Assembly (NCBI RefSeq): GCF_010730055.1
Contig: NZ_AP022575.1
Location: forward strand, 2,232,001-2,296,000
Length of the DNA stretch: 64,000 nucleotides
Source of the DNA: Mycobacterium shinjukuense
GTDB taxonomy: Bacteria; Actinomycetota; Actinomycetes; Mycobacteriales; Mycobacteriaceae
Direction: 5' to 3'
Position 1 is the first letter of the stretch. Each line of letters opens with the position of its first letter. The notes under the pieces were generated by a model. The model was not told the DNA's origin, did no database searches, and saw nothing but the letters and a program-made list of their open reading frames with translations. Made by a program: the position numbers and the translations under genes. Shown in pieces: positions 16,196-24,700 of this stretch.

Positions 16196-16978
16196 ATGCC
16201 CGAGCTAGCCGCCGGCCGATCCACCGAAACGCGCCTGCGGCTGCTCGGATCGGAACGCGAGCTCGACGACGGTGAACTCCCCCGGCTTTACCGCTATCCG
16301 GGCGAACCGGACGGCACCTGGCTTCGGGCGAACGTCATTAGCAGCCTCGACGGCGCGGCCACCGTCCAGGGCACCAGCGGCGCCTTGGGCGGACCCGGCG
16401 ACCGGGCTGTCTTCATCGTGCTGCGTGAACTGGCCGACGTCATCGTGGTCGGCGCGGGCACCGTGCGGATCGAGGGGTACTCCGGCGCACACCTGAGTGT
16501 CGCGCAACGCCAACGGCGGCAGGCCCGGGGCCAAAGCGAAGTCCCGCAGCTGGCGATCGTCACCAACTCCGGGCGCGTTGACCGTGATCTGGCGGTATTC
16601 ACCCGGACCGAGGTGCCGCCGGTGCTGCTCACCGGCGCGACCGTCGCCGATGACCTGCGCCGGCGGCTCGCCGGCCGAGCCGAGGTGCTGGCGTGCTCCG
16701 GTGACGATCCGGGCAAGGTCGACGAGAAGGTGCTGCTGTCACGGCTGGCGGATCGTGGTCTGCGGCGCGTGCTGACCGAGGGTGGGCCCACGCTGCTCGG
16801 CTCGTTTATCGAGCACGACCTGCTCGACGAGCTCTGTCTGACGATCGCACCCTGTGTCGTTGGCGGCCCGGCCCGCCGCATCGCGACAGGCCCGGGCCAG
16901 CTGCAGACCCGGATGCGCTGTGCCCACCTGCTCACTGACGACGCCGGCTACCTGTACACCCGCTACGTCAAAGCCTGA
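16196..16978 (+). CDS. ribD: RibD C-terminal-like reductase (Rv2671-like)
   Basis: A 260-residue protein of the RibD reductase/dihydrofolate-reductase fold without the N-terminal deaminase domain. Visible: RANVISSLDGAATVQGTSG (substrate strand), DVIVVGAGTVRIEGYS (NADPH region) and RRVLTEGGPTLLGSFIEHDL. In M. tuberculosis the orthologue has been linked to antifolate (para-aminosalicylic acid) resistance because it can supply dihydrofolate reductase activity; its part in riboflavin synthesis is unsure. Start ATG 16196 was chosen for length; the frame is open far upstream. Confidence 0.9.
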   Translation: MPELAAGRSTETRLRLLGSERELDDGELPRLYRYPGEPDGTWLRANVISSLDGAATVQGTSGALGGPGDRAVFIVLRELADVIVVGAGTVRIEGYSGAHLSVAQRQRRQARGQSEVPQLAIVTNSGRVDRDLAVFTRTEVPPVLLTGATVADDLRRRLAGRAEVLACSGDDPGKVDEKVLLSRLADRGLRRVLTEGGPTLLGSFIEHDLLDELCLTIAPCVVGGPARRIATGPGQLQTRMRCAHLLTDDAGYLYTRYVKA

Positions 16979-16998
16979 CCGTGGCTACTGTGGTCGGC

Positions 16999-18570
16999 AT
17001 GAGCCGGCACGTCACGCCCGCCACGATTCTGGTCGCGGTGGCCTTCTCGGCGACCACAGTGCTGGCCGGCTGTGTCCCGGCCTTCGGCGCCGACCCGCGC
17101 TTCGCCACCGACTCCGGCGCCCGGCCGCAAGGTGCGGCCACCACGACACCGCCGCCCAGCGGTCCACCACCGATCGCCGCTCCCAAGAACGACGTGTCGT
17201 GGCGTGACTGCACGTCACGGGTCAGCGCCGACGCGGGCGTTCCGGCCGCGCCTGGCATCAGGCTGGAATGCGCGAGCTATGACGCCGACCTCGACCCGGT
17301 CAACGGCGGATCCGCGACGGTGAGCATCGGTGTCGTCCGGGCCCGCTCGAACCAGACGCCGCACGACGCCGGGCCCCTGGTGTTCACCACCGGCTCCGAC
17401 CTCCCGTCGTCCACACAGTTGCCGGTCTGGTTGTCGCACGCGGGCGCCGACGTGCTGCGAAACCACCCGATTGTCGCCGTCGACCGGCGCGGCATGGGCA
17501 TGTCGACCCCGATCGACTGCCGTGATCACTTCGACCGCGAACAGATGCGCGATCAGGCCCAGTTCCAGTCCGGCGACGATCCGGTGGCCAACCTGTCCGA
17601 CATCTCGAACACCGCCACCACCAGTTGCACCGATGCCATCTCGCCCGGCGAATCCGCCTACGACAACGCGCACGCGGCCTCCGATATCGAGCGGCTGCGC
17701 AACCTCTGGGATGTCCCCGCCCTGGCGCTGGTCGGAATCGGCAACGGCGCCCAGGTGGCGTTGACCTACGCCGGATCGCGCCCCGACAAGGTCGCCAGGC
17801 TGATTCTCGACTCCCCGGTTGCGTTGGGGGTCAACGCCGAAGCGGCCGCCGAGCAACAGGTCAAGGGCCAGCAGGCCGCGCTCGACGCGTTCGCCGCCCA
17901 GTGCGTCGCGGTGAACTGCGCACTGGGCCCCGACCCGAAGGGGGCCGTCACCGCGTTGCTGTCCGCTGCCCGCTCCGGCAGGGGGCCCGGCGGCGCGTCG
18001 GTGGCGGCCGTCGCCAACGCCATCACCGCCGCGCTGGGCTTCCCCACCGGCGACCGCGTCACCACCACTACCACTGTGGCCAATGCGCTGGCGGCGGCCC
18101 GCTCCGGCGACGTCAACTCGCTGACCAACTTGATCAACCGCGCCGATGCCACCCGGGACACCGACGGCCAGTTCGTCAGCTCCTGCAGCGACGCGATCAA
18201 CCGCCCGACCCCGGATCGGGTGCGCGAACTGGTGGTCGCCTGGCCGAAGCTGTATCCCCAATTCGGCGCGGTGGCCGCGCTCAACCTGGTCAAGTGCGTG
18301 CACTGGCCCAGCGGGTCGCCGGCGCAACCGCCCAAAAACCTCAAGATCGACGTCCTGTTGCTGGGTGTGCAGAACGACCCGATCGTGGGCAACGAAGGCG
18401 TCGCCGCGACCGCAGCCACCGTGATCAATGCCAATGCCGCCAGCAAGCGGGTGATGTGGCAGGGCATCGGCCACGGCGCCAGCATCTACTCGTCGTGCGC
18501 GCTGCCGCCGCTGCTCGGCTATCTGGACAGCGGCAAGCTGCCCGACACCGACACCTACTGTCCCGCCTGA
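16999..18570 (+). CDS. Secreted lipoprotein of the alpha/beta-hydrolase (TAP-like) family with altered nucleophile elbow
   Basis: A 523-residue exported protein (Rv2672-like). The N-terminal signal ends with a lipobox TVLAGC, so lipidation at Cys is likely. A Pro/Thr-rich linker leads into the S33 peptidase-like fold: PIVAVDRRGMGMSTPIDC, then AHAASDIERLRNLWDV, and C-terminal LLLGVQNDPIVG with the Asp and GIGHG with the His. The nucleophile elbow reads LVGIGNGAQVAL: Gly stands where Ser is expected in GxSxG. It may therefore be inactive or a binding protein. Upstream GTG 16981 is a less likely start. Confidence 0.87.
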   Translation: MSRHVTPATILVAVAFSATTVLAGCVPAFGADPRFATDSGARPQGAATTTPPPSGPPPIAAPKNDVSWRDCTSRVSADAGVPAAPGIRLECASYDADLDPVNGGSATVSIGVVRARSNQTPHDAGPLVFTTGSDLPSSTQLPVWLSHAGADVLRNHPIVAVDRRGMGMSTPIDCRDHFDREQMRDQAQFQSGDDPVANLSDISNTATTSCTDAISPGESAYDNAHAASDIERLRNLWDVPALALVGIGNGAQVALTYAGSRPDKVARLILDSPVALGVNAEAAAEQQVKGQQAALDAFAAQCVAVNCALGPDPKGAVTALLSAARSGRGPGGASVAAVANAITAALGFPTGDRVTTTTTVANALAAARSGDVNSLTNLINRADATRDTDGQFVSSCSDAINRPTPDRVRELVVAWPKLYPQFGAVAALNLVKCVHWPSGSPAQPPKNLKIDVLLLGVQNDPIVGNEGVAATAATVINANAASKRVMWQGIGHGASIYSSCALPPLLGYLDSGKLPDTDTYCPA

Positions 18571-18592
18571 TATTCCGGGCCGGATGGGCCCG

Positions 18593-19897
18593 GTGTACGG
18601 TGCGCTGGTGACGGCAGCTGACTCGAGGAGACCTGGCCTGCGGGAATCCCTGCTGGCCGCGTTTCGTCCCCCCACCGGCGCACCCGGCACGGCCACCGTC
18701 CTGCGGTCGGTGCTCTGGCCCGCGGCCATCCTGTCGGTGCTGCACCGCAGCATCGTGCTGACCACGAACGGCAACATCACCGACGATTTCAAACCGGTCT
18801 ACCGCGCGGTGCTCAACTTCCGGCACGGCTGGGACATCTACAACGAACACTTCGACTACGTCGACCCGCACTACCTGTACCCACCCGGCGGCACCCTGTT
18901 GATGGCGCCCTTCGGATATCTGCCGTTCGCGCCGTCGCGGTATCTGTTCATCTCGATCAACACCGTGGCCATCCTCATCGCCGCCTACTTGCTGCTGCGG
19001 ATGTTCAACTTCACGCTGAGCTCGGTGGCGGCCCCCGCGCTGATCCTGGCCATGTTCTGCACCGAGACGGTGACCAACACGCTGGTGTTCACCAACATCA
19101 ACGGCTGCATCCTGTTGCTGGAGGTGCTGTTCCTCCGCTGGCTGCTGGACGGGAGCATCAGCCGACAGTGGTGGGCCGGCGTGGCCATCGGGCTGACGCT
19201 GGTGCTCAAGCCCCTGCTCGGTCCGCTGTTGTTGCTGCCGCTGTTGAATCGCCAGTGGCGGGCTCTGGCGGCCGCCGTCGTGGTCCCCGTCGTCATCAAC
19301 CTGGCCGCGCTGCCGCTGGTCAGCCACCCGATGGACTTCTTCACCCGCACGCTGCCCTACATCCTGGGCACCCGGGACTATTTCAACAGCTCGATCCAGG
19401 GCAACGGCGTCTACTTCGGCCTGCCCACATGGCTCATCCTGGGTCTGCGGATCCTGTTCACCGCGATCACCTTCGGCGCCCTGTGGCTGCTGTACCGCTA
19501 CTACCGCACCCGCGATCCGCTGTTCTGGTTTGCCACCTCGTCGGGGGTGCTGCTGCTGTGGTCGTGGCTGGTGATGTCGCTGGCCCAGGGCTACTACTCG
19601 ATGATGCTGTTCCCGTTCCTGATGACGGTGACGCTGCCCAACTCGGTGATCCGCAACTGGCCGGCGTGGCTGGGGATCTACGGCTTTATGACGCTGGACC
19701 GCTGGCTGCTGTTCAACTGGATGCGGTGGGGACGAGCCCTCGAGTACCTGAAGATCACCTACGGCTGGTCGCTGCTGCTGATCGTCACGTTCACCGTGCT
19801 GTACTTCCGCTATCTGGACGCCAAGGCGGAAAACCGGCTGGCTAGCGGCATTGACCCGGCGTGGCTGGCCGCGAAGCGCGCTAGCGTAGACGCATGA
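18593..19897 (+). CDS. aftC: Arabinofuranosyltransferase AftC
   Basis: A 434-residue polytopic GT-C glycosyltransferase. About ten hydrophobic helices; the first large loop carries the acidic pair in NGNITDDFKPVYRAVLNFR, typical of GT-C catalytic loops, followed by HGWDIYNEHFDYVDPHYLYP. AftC adds alpha-1,3-branched arabinofuranose to arabinogalactan and lipoarabinomannan, using decaprenyl-phosphoryl arabinose. GTG 18593 matches the M. tuberculosis length; ATG 18584 is 3 codons upstream. Its stop overlaps the msrB start (ATGA). Confidence 0.93.
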   Translation: MYGALVTAADSRRPGLRESLLAAFRPPTGAPGTATVLRSVLWPAAILSVLHRSIVLTTNGNITDDFKPVYRAVLNFRHGWDIYNEHFDYVDPHYLYPPGGTLLMAPFGYLPFAPSRYLFISINTVAILIAAYLLLRMFNFTLSSVAAPALILAMFCTETVTNTLVFTNINGCILLLEVLFLRWLLDGSISRQWWAGVAIGLTLVLKPLLGPLLLLPLLNRQWRALAAAVVVPVVINLAALPLVSHPMDFFTRTLPYILGTRDYFNSSIQGNGVYFGLPTWLILGLRILFTAITFGALWLLYRYYRTRDPLFWFATSSGVLLLWSWLVMSLAQGYYSMMLFPFLMTVTLPNSVIRNWPAWLGIYGFMTLDRWLLFNWMRWGRALEYLKITYGWSLLLIVTFTVLYFRYLDAKAENRLASGIDPAWLAAKRASVDA

Positions 19898-20301
19898 CCC
19901 CGAAGCTGGAACTGTCCGACGACGAGTGGCGTAAGAGGCTCACCCCGGAGGAATTCGCGGTGCTGCGCCAGGCTGGCACCGAGCGGCCGTTCACCGGTGA
20001 ATACACCGACACCAAGACCCAGGGCATCTACCAGTGTCGGGCCTGTGGTGCCGAATTGTTCCGCAGCACAGAGAAATTCGACTCACACTGCGGCTGGCCG
20101 TCGTTCTTCGACCCGAAAAGCCCCAACGCGGTGTTCCTGCGCACCGACTACTCGCTGGGGATGAAGCGAACCGAGGTGTTGTGCGCGAGCTGCTACAGCC
20201 ACCTGGGCCACGTGTTCGAGGGTGAGGGCTACCCCACGCCGACCGACAAGCGGTATTGCATCAACTCCATCGCGCTGCGCCTGGTTCCGGGCGCCGTATA
20301 G
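19894..20301 (+). CDS. msrB: Peptide methionine-(R)-sulfoxide reductase
   Basis: A 135-residue MsrB. Two zinc CxxC pairs are visible (CRACGAELF and LCASCYSHLGH), the substrate motif CGWPSFFDP and the C-terminal catalytic RYCINSIAL. It reduces R-methionine sulfoxide in oxidised proteins, in the cytoplasm. It is translationally coupled to aftC by a 4-base overlap, although the functions are unrelated. Confidence 0.96.
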   Translation: MTPKLELSDDEWRKRLTPEEFAVLRQAGTERPFTGEYTDTKTQGIYQCRACGAELFRSTEKFDSHCGWPSFFDPKSPNAVFLRTDYSLGMKRTEVLCASCYSHLGHVFEGEGYPTPTDKRYCINSIALRLVPGAV

Positions 20302-20310
20302 CGCCCAGCC

Positions 20311-20355
20311 TGTAGTTAGCGCGGTCTGCACTCGTGCTTTCGCACGCCAACTACA
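20311..20355. terminator. Inverted repeat between convergent msrB and hemQ
   Basis: TGTAGTT (20311-20317) pairs with AACTACA (20349-20355), with further partial pairing inside (AGCG/CGCACGC). It lies between convergent genes, so it may act as a bidirectional terminator. In M. tuberculosis I recall a methyltransferase gene (Rv2675c) here; it is absent. Confidence 0.5.
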
Positions 20356-20382
20356 GCTTCGGCGAGACCTAGTCCAGCCGGA

Positions 20383-21078
20383 TCACGGCAGCGAGTTCAC
20401 CAGCTGCTCGACCGACACTCGCGGCCCGGTGAAAAACGGGGTCTCCGCGCGGGCGTGCCGCCTGGCGTCGGTGGCGCGCAGCTCACGCATCAGGTCGACG
20501 ATGCGGTCCAACTCCGGGGCTTCGAAGGCCAGGATCCATTCGTAGTCGCCCAGCGCGAACGCCGACACCGTGTTGGCCCGCACGTCCTTGTATCCGCGGG
20601 CGGCCATGCCGTGCTCGGCGAGCATGCGGCGGCGTTCCTCGTCGGGCAGCAGGTACCACTCGTGGGACCGCACGAACGGATACACGCAGATGTAGGCGCC
20701 GGGCTCCTCGCCGGCCAGAAACGCCGGGATATGGCTCTTGTTGAACTCGGCCGGCCGGTGCAGCCCCACGCTGCTCCACACCGGGGTGCAGGCCCGCCCC
20801 ACGATGGTGGTGCGGCGGAAATCGGCGTAGGCGGCTTGCAGCGCTTCGACACGCTCGGCATGGGTCCAGATCATGAAGTCGGCGTCGGCCCGCAGGCCCG
20901 CGACGTCGTAGAGGCCGCGCACCACGACGCCGCGCTCCTCCTGCTGCTTGAAAAACGTGACCGCGTCGTCGATGACCGCCTCGCGCCGGTCGCCGAGCTC
21001 GCCTGGCCGCACCGAAAACACCGAGAACATCAGGTAGCGCAGGGTCGCATTCAGGGCGTCGAAGTCGAGGCGTGCCAT
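20383..21078 (-). CDS. hemQ: Coproheme decarboxylase HemQ (chlorite dismutase family)
   Basis: A 231-residue protein starting MARLDFDALNATLRYLMFSV. YICVYPFVRSHEWYLLPDEE is the HemQ core with the Tyr used for radical decarboxylation, and LHRPAEFNKSHIPAFLAGEE holds the proximal His. HemQ carries out the last step of the coproporphyrin-dependent haem pathway of Gram-positive bacteria, converting coproheme to protoheme. It follows hemY and hemE on the same strand, 5 bases after hemY, forming a hemE-hemY-hemQ operon. Confidence 0.93.
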   Translation of the reverse strand: MARLDFDALNATLRYLMFSVFSVRPGELGDRREAVIDDAVTFFKQQEERGVVVRGLYDVAGLRADADFMIWTHAERVEALQAAYADFRRTTIVGRACTPVWSSVGLHRPAEFNKSHIPAFLAGEEPGAYICVYPFVRSHEWYLLPDEERRRMLAEHGMAARGYKDVRANTVSAFALGDYEWILAFEAPELDRIVDLMRELRATDARRHARAETPFFTGPRVSVEQLVNSLP

Positions 21079-21083
21079 GGCAC

Positions 21084-22445
21084 CTATCGTGCCACTTGTG
21101 CGTCGAGGGCCTCGATGACGCCGGTGACCGCGCGACCGGCGGCGCCGACGCAGGCCGGGACGCCGATGCCGTCGAGGTAGCTGCCCGCCACGCCCAGGGT
21201 CGGCGGCAGGCCGGAACGCACCTCGGCAACCAGCTGCCCATGGCCGGGGCCGTACTGCGGCATCGCGTCGATCCAGCGCTGCACACGCGCATCGACCGGG
21301 TCGACGGCCACACCGAACACGGTGGCCAGGTCGTCGCGCGCCCAGGCCAGCAGGTCGTCATCGGAGCTCGAAGCAGCCACGTCGTCACCGAACCGCCCGA
21401 ACGACAGCCGCAGTAGGGCAACGTCACCGCGCGGGCCCCATTTGCGTGACGACAGGGTGATCGCCTTGGCGCGCAGCGGCTCGCCGCTGGCCACCAGCAC
21501 GCCGGAACAGTGCGGAAACGGGGTGTCGCCCGGCACCGCCAGCGCCACCACCGCCGCCGAGGCGCTGGTGATCCGGCTGGCCGCGGCGAAGCTGCGGGGG
21601 GCCAGGTCGGCCAGGCCGTCGAGGTGGCGCAGCCGCGGGGCCGGCAGCGCCACGATCACCGCGTCGGCGTGCCAGCGGGCGCCGGTGTCGTCGTGCACCT
21701 CCCAGCCGGGCTCGAGCTTGACCACCGCGGCCCGCACCCACCGCAGGCGACTGCGCCGGACGAGCTCGTCGACCAGCACCTGGTAGCCACCATCCAGCGC
21801 TCCGAACACCGGCGCGTCGCCTACCGGCGGCAAGCCCTGCCGGACGGCGGCGGTCAAACTGGTGGCACCGCCGTCCAGGGCCGCCGCCACGCTGGGAGCG
21901 GCCGCGCGCAGGCCGATCGTTGCCGCCGAGCCCGCATACACCCCACCCAGCAGCGGGTCCACCAATCGGGCCACGGTTTGCTCACCGAACCGGTCGGCCA
22001 CCAACTCGGCCACCGCCGGGTCGCTGCCCGCTTTCCAGTGCAGCGCGCGGCGGGGTTCGGCCTCGATGCGGGCGAGTGTGTCCTCATCGACCAGCCCCGC
22101 CAGCGATGCCGCCGAGGACGGAATGCCCGCCACGGTGTCCGCCGGCAGCGGGTGCAGCCGTTGCTGGCTGTAGATCAGCGGTCGGGCGCCGGTCGCGGCC
22201 AGTTGGCGACCGGACAGTCCCAGTTCGGCCAGCAGCGCCGGCATCTCGGGCCGGCGCAGCACGAACGCCTCGGCGCCCAGGTCCATCGGCTGGCCGCCCA
22301 CCCGCTCGGTACGCAGAATCCCGCCGAGCCGGTCGCCGGGCTCGAACAGTGTGATGGTGGCGTCGTCACCGACGGCCAACCGCAACCGGTACGCCGCCGT
22401 CAGACCCGAGATTCCGCCGCCGACCACGCAATACGAGCCGGTCAT
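21084..22445 (-). CDS. hemY: Coproporphyrinogen/protoporphyrinogen oxidase HemY
   Basis: A 453-residue flavoprotein. The N-terminus MTGSYCVVGGGISGLTAAYR is the FAD dinucleotide-binding fold, followed by FEPGDRLGGILRTERVGG; the C-terminal LDGIGVPACVGAAGRAVTGV is the conserved FAD end. With HemQ next door it most likely oxidises coproporphyrinogen III to coproporphyrin III. The ATG overlaps the hemE stop by 4 bases. The open frame continues upstream through hemE but without family character. Confidence 0.93.
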   Translation of the reverse strand: MTGSYCVVGGGISGLTAAYRLRLAVGDDATITLFEPGDRLGGILRTERVGGQPMDLGAEAFVLRRPEMPALLAELGLSGRQLAATGARPLIYSQQRLHPLPADTVAGIPSSAASLAGLVDEDTLARIEAEPRRALHWKAGSDPAVAELVADRFGEQTVARLVDPLLGGVYAGSAATIGLRAAAPSVAAALDGGATSLTAAVRQGLPPVGDAPVFGALDGGYQVLVDELVRRSRLRWVRAAVVKLEPGWEVHDDTGARWHADAVIVALPAPRLRHLDGLADLAPRSFAAASRITSASAAVVALAVPGDTPFPHCSGVLVASGEPLRAKAITLSSRKWGPRGDVALLRLSFGRFGDDVAASSSDDDLLAWARDDLATVFGVAVDPVDARVQRWIDAMPQYGPGHGQLVAEVRSGLPPTLGVAGSYLDGIGVPACVGAAGRAVTGVIEALDAQVAR

Positions 22446-23515
22446 AGCGAGTGGACCAGCGACACCAGCTCGGCCAGCACGCCCGGATCGGTGTCCGGGA
22501 GCACCCCGTGACCGAGGTTGAAGACGTGCCCGGCCGCGCCGGCGTCGACGGCTCGACGTCCGTCGTCGACGACGGCGCGTGCGGCGCGTTCCACCACCGG
22601 CCAGCCCGCCAGCACCGCCGCCGGATCGAGGTTGCCCTGCAGCGCGGTGCCGGGGACCACCCGGGCGGCGGCATCGGTCAGCGACGTTCGCCAGTCCACC
22701 CCGACGGCCGTCGCCGTTGCCGGTTTGAGCGCCTCCGACATCGCGCCCAACAGTTCGGCGGTACCGACCCCGAAGTGCGTCATCGGCACGCCGTGTTCGG
22801 CCAGCGCGCCGAATACCCGCGCGCTGTGCGGCAGCACGTACTGCCGGTAGTCGGCCAGCGACAGCGTTCCCGCCCACGAATCGAATACCTGGATCGCGTC
22901 CACCCCGGCGTCGACCTGGCCGCGCAGAAACGCGATGGTCAGGTCGGTCAGCTTGGTCATCAGCGCGTGCCAGCTGGCCGGTTCGGCCAGCATCATCGCC
23001 TTGGTGCGGGGGTGGTGGCGGCTCGGTCCGCCCTCAACCAAGTAGCACGCCAGCGTGAACGGCGCACCGGCGAAGCCGATCAGTGGAACCTCGCCCAGCG
23101 CGGCGACCAACAGCTCAACCGTCCGTAGCACCGGCTGAATCGCTTGTGGGTCAAGGGGTTTCATGGCGTCGATATCGGCTGTGGTGCGCACCGGGTCCGC
23201 GATCACCGGTCCGACGTCGGCCACGATGTCCACCTCGACGCCGGCGGCGCGTAGCGGCACCACGATGTCGGAGAACAGGATGGCCGCGTCGACGTCGTAG
23301 CGGCGGATCGGCTGCAGGGTGATCTCGCAGGCCACTTCAGGCTCGAAGCAGGCCGCCAGCATGCTGTGCCGTTCGCGCAGCGCCCGGTATTCGGGCAGCG
23401 ACCGGCCGGCCTGCCGCATGAACCACACCGGCACCCGGCTGGGCTTGCGGCCGGCGATCGCGGCCAGGTAGGGCGACGCCGGAAGGTCGCGACGGGTACG
23501 CGCAGGACTGTTCAC
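22442..23515 (-). CDS. hemE: Uroporphyrinogen decarboxylase
   Basis: A 357-residue enzyme starting at GTG 23515 (VNSPARTRRDLPASPYLAAI). The signature RVPVWFMRQAGRSLPEYRAL, with the substrate-binding Arg residues, and PLIGFAGAPFTLACYLVEGG are clear. It decarboxylates uroporphyrinogen III to coproporphyrinogen III. First gene of the hemE-hemY-hemQ unit, divergent from echA15 with about 100 bases between. The longer frame (to 23587) adds 24 residues without family support. Confidence 0.95.
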   Translation of the reverse strand: MNSPARTRRDLPASPYLAAIAGRKPSRVPVWFMRQAGRSLPEYRALRERHSMLAACFEPEVACEITLQPIRRYDVDAAILFSDIVVPLRAAGVEVDIVADVGPVIADPVRTTADIDAMKPLDPQAIQPVLRTVELLVAALGEVPLIGFAGAPFTLACYLVEGGPSRHHPRTKAMMLAEPASWHALMTKLTDLTIAFLRGQVDAGVDAIQVFDSWAGTLSLADYRQYVLPHSARVFGALAEHGVPMTHFGVGTAELLGAMSEALKPATATAVGVDWRTSLTDAAARVVPGTALQGNLDPAAVLAGWPVVERAARAVVDDGRRAVDAGAAGHVFNLGHGVLPDTDPGVLAELVSLVHSL

Positions 23516-23619
23516 TGGCCTCAATGCTGCCACGGGGCCGGTTGCGAACGGGTTGAGACCGCCGCTGCGTACCATCGACCCGCGCAATCCAGCGCCACCA
23601 GCGACCCTCAGGAGCGCCG

Positions 23620-24426
23620 ATGCCCGCCACCTACGACGACTTCCCCACCCTTCGGTTCGAACCCACCGACCACGGCGTGCTGCACCTGGTTCTGGACGCG
23701 CCCGGGCTCAACTCGGTCGGGCCCGAGATGCACCGCGATCTTGCCGACATCTGGCCGGTGATCGAACGCGACCCGGCCGTCAAGGTGGTCTTGGTCCGCG
23801 GCGCAGGCAATGCGTTTTCCTCCGGCGGCAGCTTCGACCTGATCGCCGAAACCATCGGCGACTATCAGGGCCGGCTGCGCATCATGCGCGAGGCCCGCGA
23901 CCTGGTACTCAACCTGGTCAACTTCGACAAGCCGGTGGTCTCGGCCATCCGCGGCCCGGCGGTCGGGGCGGGTCTGGTGGTGGCGTTGCTCGCCGACATC
24001 TCGGTGGCGGGCCGCACCGCCAGAATCATCGACGGGCACACCAAACTCGGGGTCGCCGCGGGGGATCACGCCGCGATCTGCTGGCCCCTGCTGGTCGGCA
24101 TGGCCAAGGCCAAGTACTACCTGCTTACCTGCGAGACGCTGCGCGGCGAGGAGGCCGAGCGCATCGGCCTGGTGTCGACCTGCGTCGACGACGACCAAGT
24201 ACTGCCCACCGCGACCCGGGTGGCCGACGACCTCGCCAAGGGCGCTCACAACGCGATCCGCTGGACCAAACGCAGCCTCAATCACTGGTACCGCATGTTC
24301 GCGCCCACCTTCGAAGCATCGCTCGGCCTGGAATTCCTCGGCTTCGCCGGCCCCGACGTGCGGGAAGGTCTGGCCGCGCAGCGCGAGAAGCGGCCAGCGC
24401 GATTCGACGCCGGCGCCGACGGCTGA
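23620..24426 (+). CDS. echA15: Enoyl-CoA hydratase/isomerase family protein EchA15
   Basis: A 268-residue crotonase-fold protein. GAGNAFSSGGSFDLIAET is the first oxyanion-hole strand and GPAVGAGLVVALLADISVAG the second. The usual catalytic acids are not obvious (GHTKLGVAAGDHAAICWPLL follows), so the exact reaction on the acyl-CoA is unclear. It is followed by the MIRU repeat array, not by a close operon partner. Confidence 0.9.
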   Translation: MPATYDDFPTLRFEPTDHGVLHLVLDAPGLNSVGPEMHRDLADIWPVIERDPAVKVVLVRGAGNAFSSGGSFDLIAETIGDYQGRLRIMREARDLVLNLVNFDKPVVSAIRGPAVGAGLVVALLADISVAGRTARIIDGHTKLGVAAGDHAAICWPLLVGMAKAKYYLLTCETLRGEEAERIGLVSTCVDDDQVLPTATRVADDLAKGAHNAIRWTKRSLNHWYRMFAPTFEASLGLEFLGFAGPDVREGLAAQREKRPARFDAGADG

Positions 24427-24491
24427 GCGCGATTCGGCGCGCCTGTTCCCACGTGTCGGTCGATGGGTCTACCGTCGGAAACTGTGGCCCC

Positions 24492-24700
24492 GCCGGCGAC
24501 GATGCAGAGCGAAGCGATGAGGAGGAGCGGCGCAGATGGCCCGCGCCGGCGACGATGCAGAGCGAAGCGATGAGGAGGAGCGGCGCAGATGGCCCGCGCC
24601 GGCGACGATGCAGAGCGAAGCGATGAGGAGGAGCGGCGCAGATGGCCCGCGCCGGCGACGATGCAGAGCGAAGCGATGAGGAGGAGCGGCGCAGATGGCC
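24492..24700 (+). repeat. MIRU-type minisatellite, four tandem 53-bp units
   Basis: Copies start at 24492, 24545, 24598 and 24651; the first three are identical and the fourth is identical until its last 3 bases. Each contains GACGATGCAGAGC, GAAGCGATGAGGAGGAG and GGCGCAGATGGC. So each unit carries a Shine-Dalgarno-like GAGGAGG and an ATG; in the last unit that ATG (24695) is the start of the DUF3000 gene. This is a mycobacterial interspersed repetitive unit. From memory the echA15-Rv2680 gap is the MIRU-26 typing locus in M. tuberculosis. Because 53 is not a multiple of 3, the ATGs fall in different frames. Confidence 0.95.

Noticed and set aside
14935..16978. 680-codon frame running into ribD
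   Set aside because: Only the last 260 codons are family-like; the rest is antisense to the ZapE-type ATPase.
24492..24700. CRISPR array
   Set aside because: Units are directly adjacent without spacers; sequence is a MIRU minisatellite.
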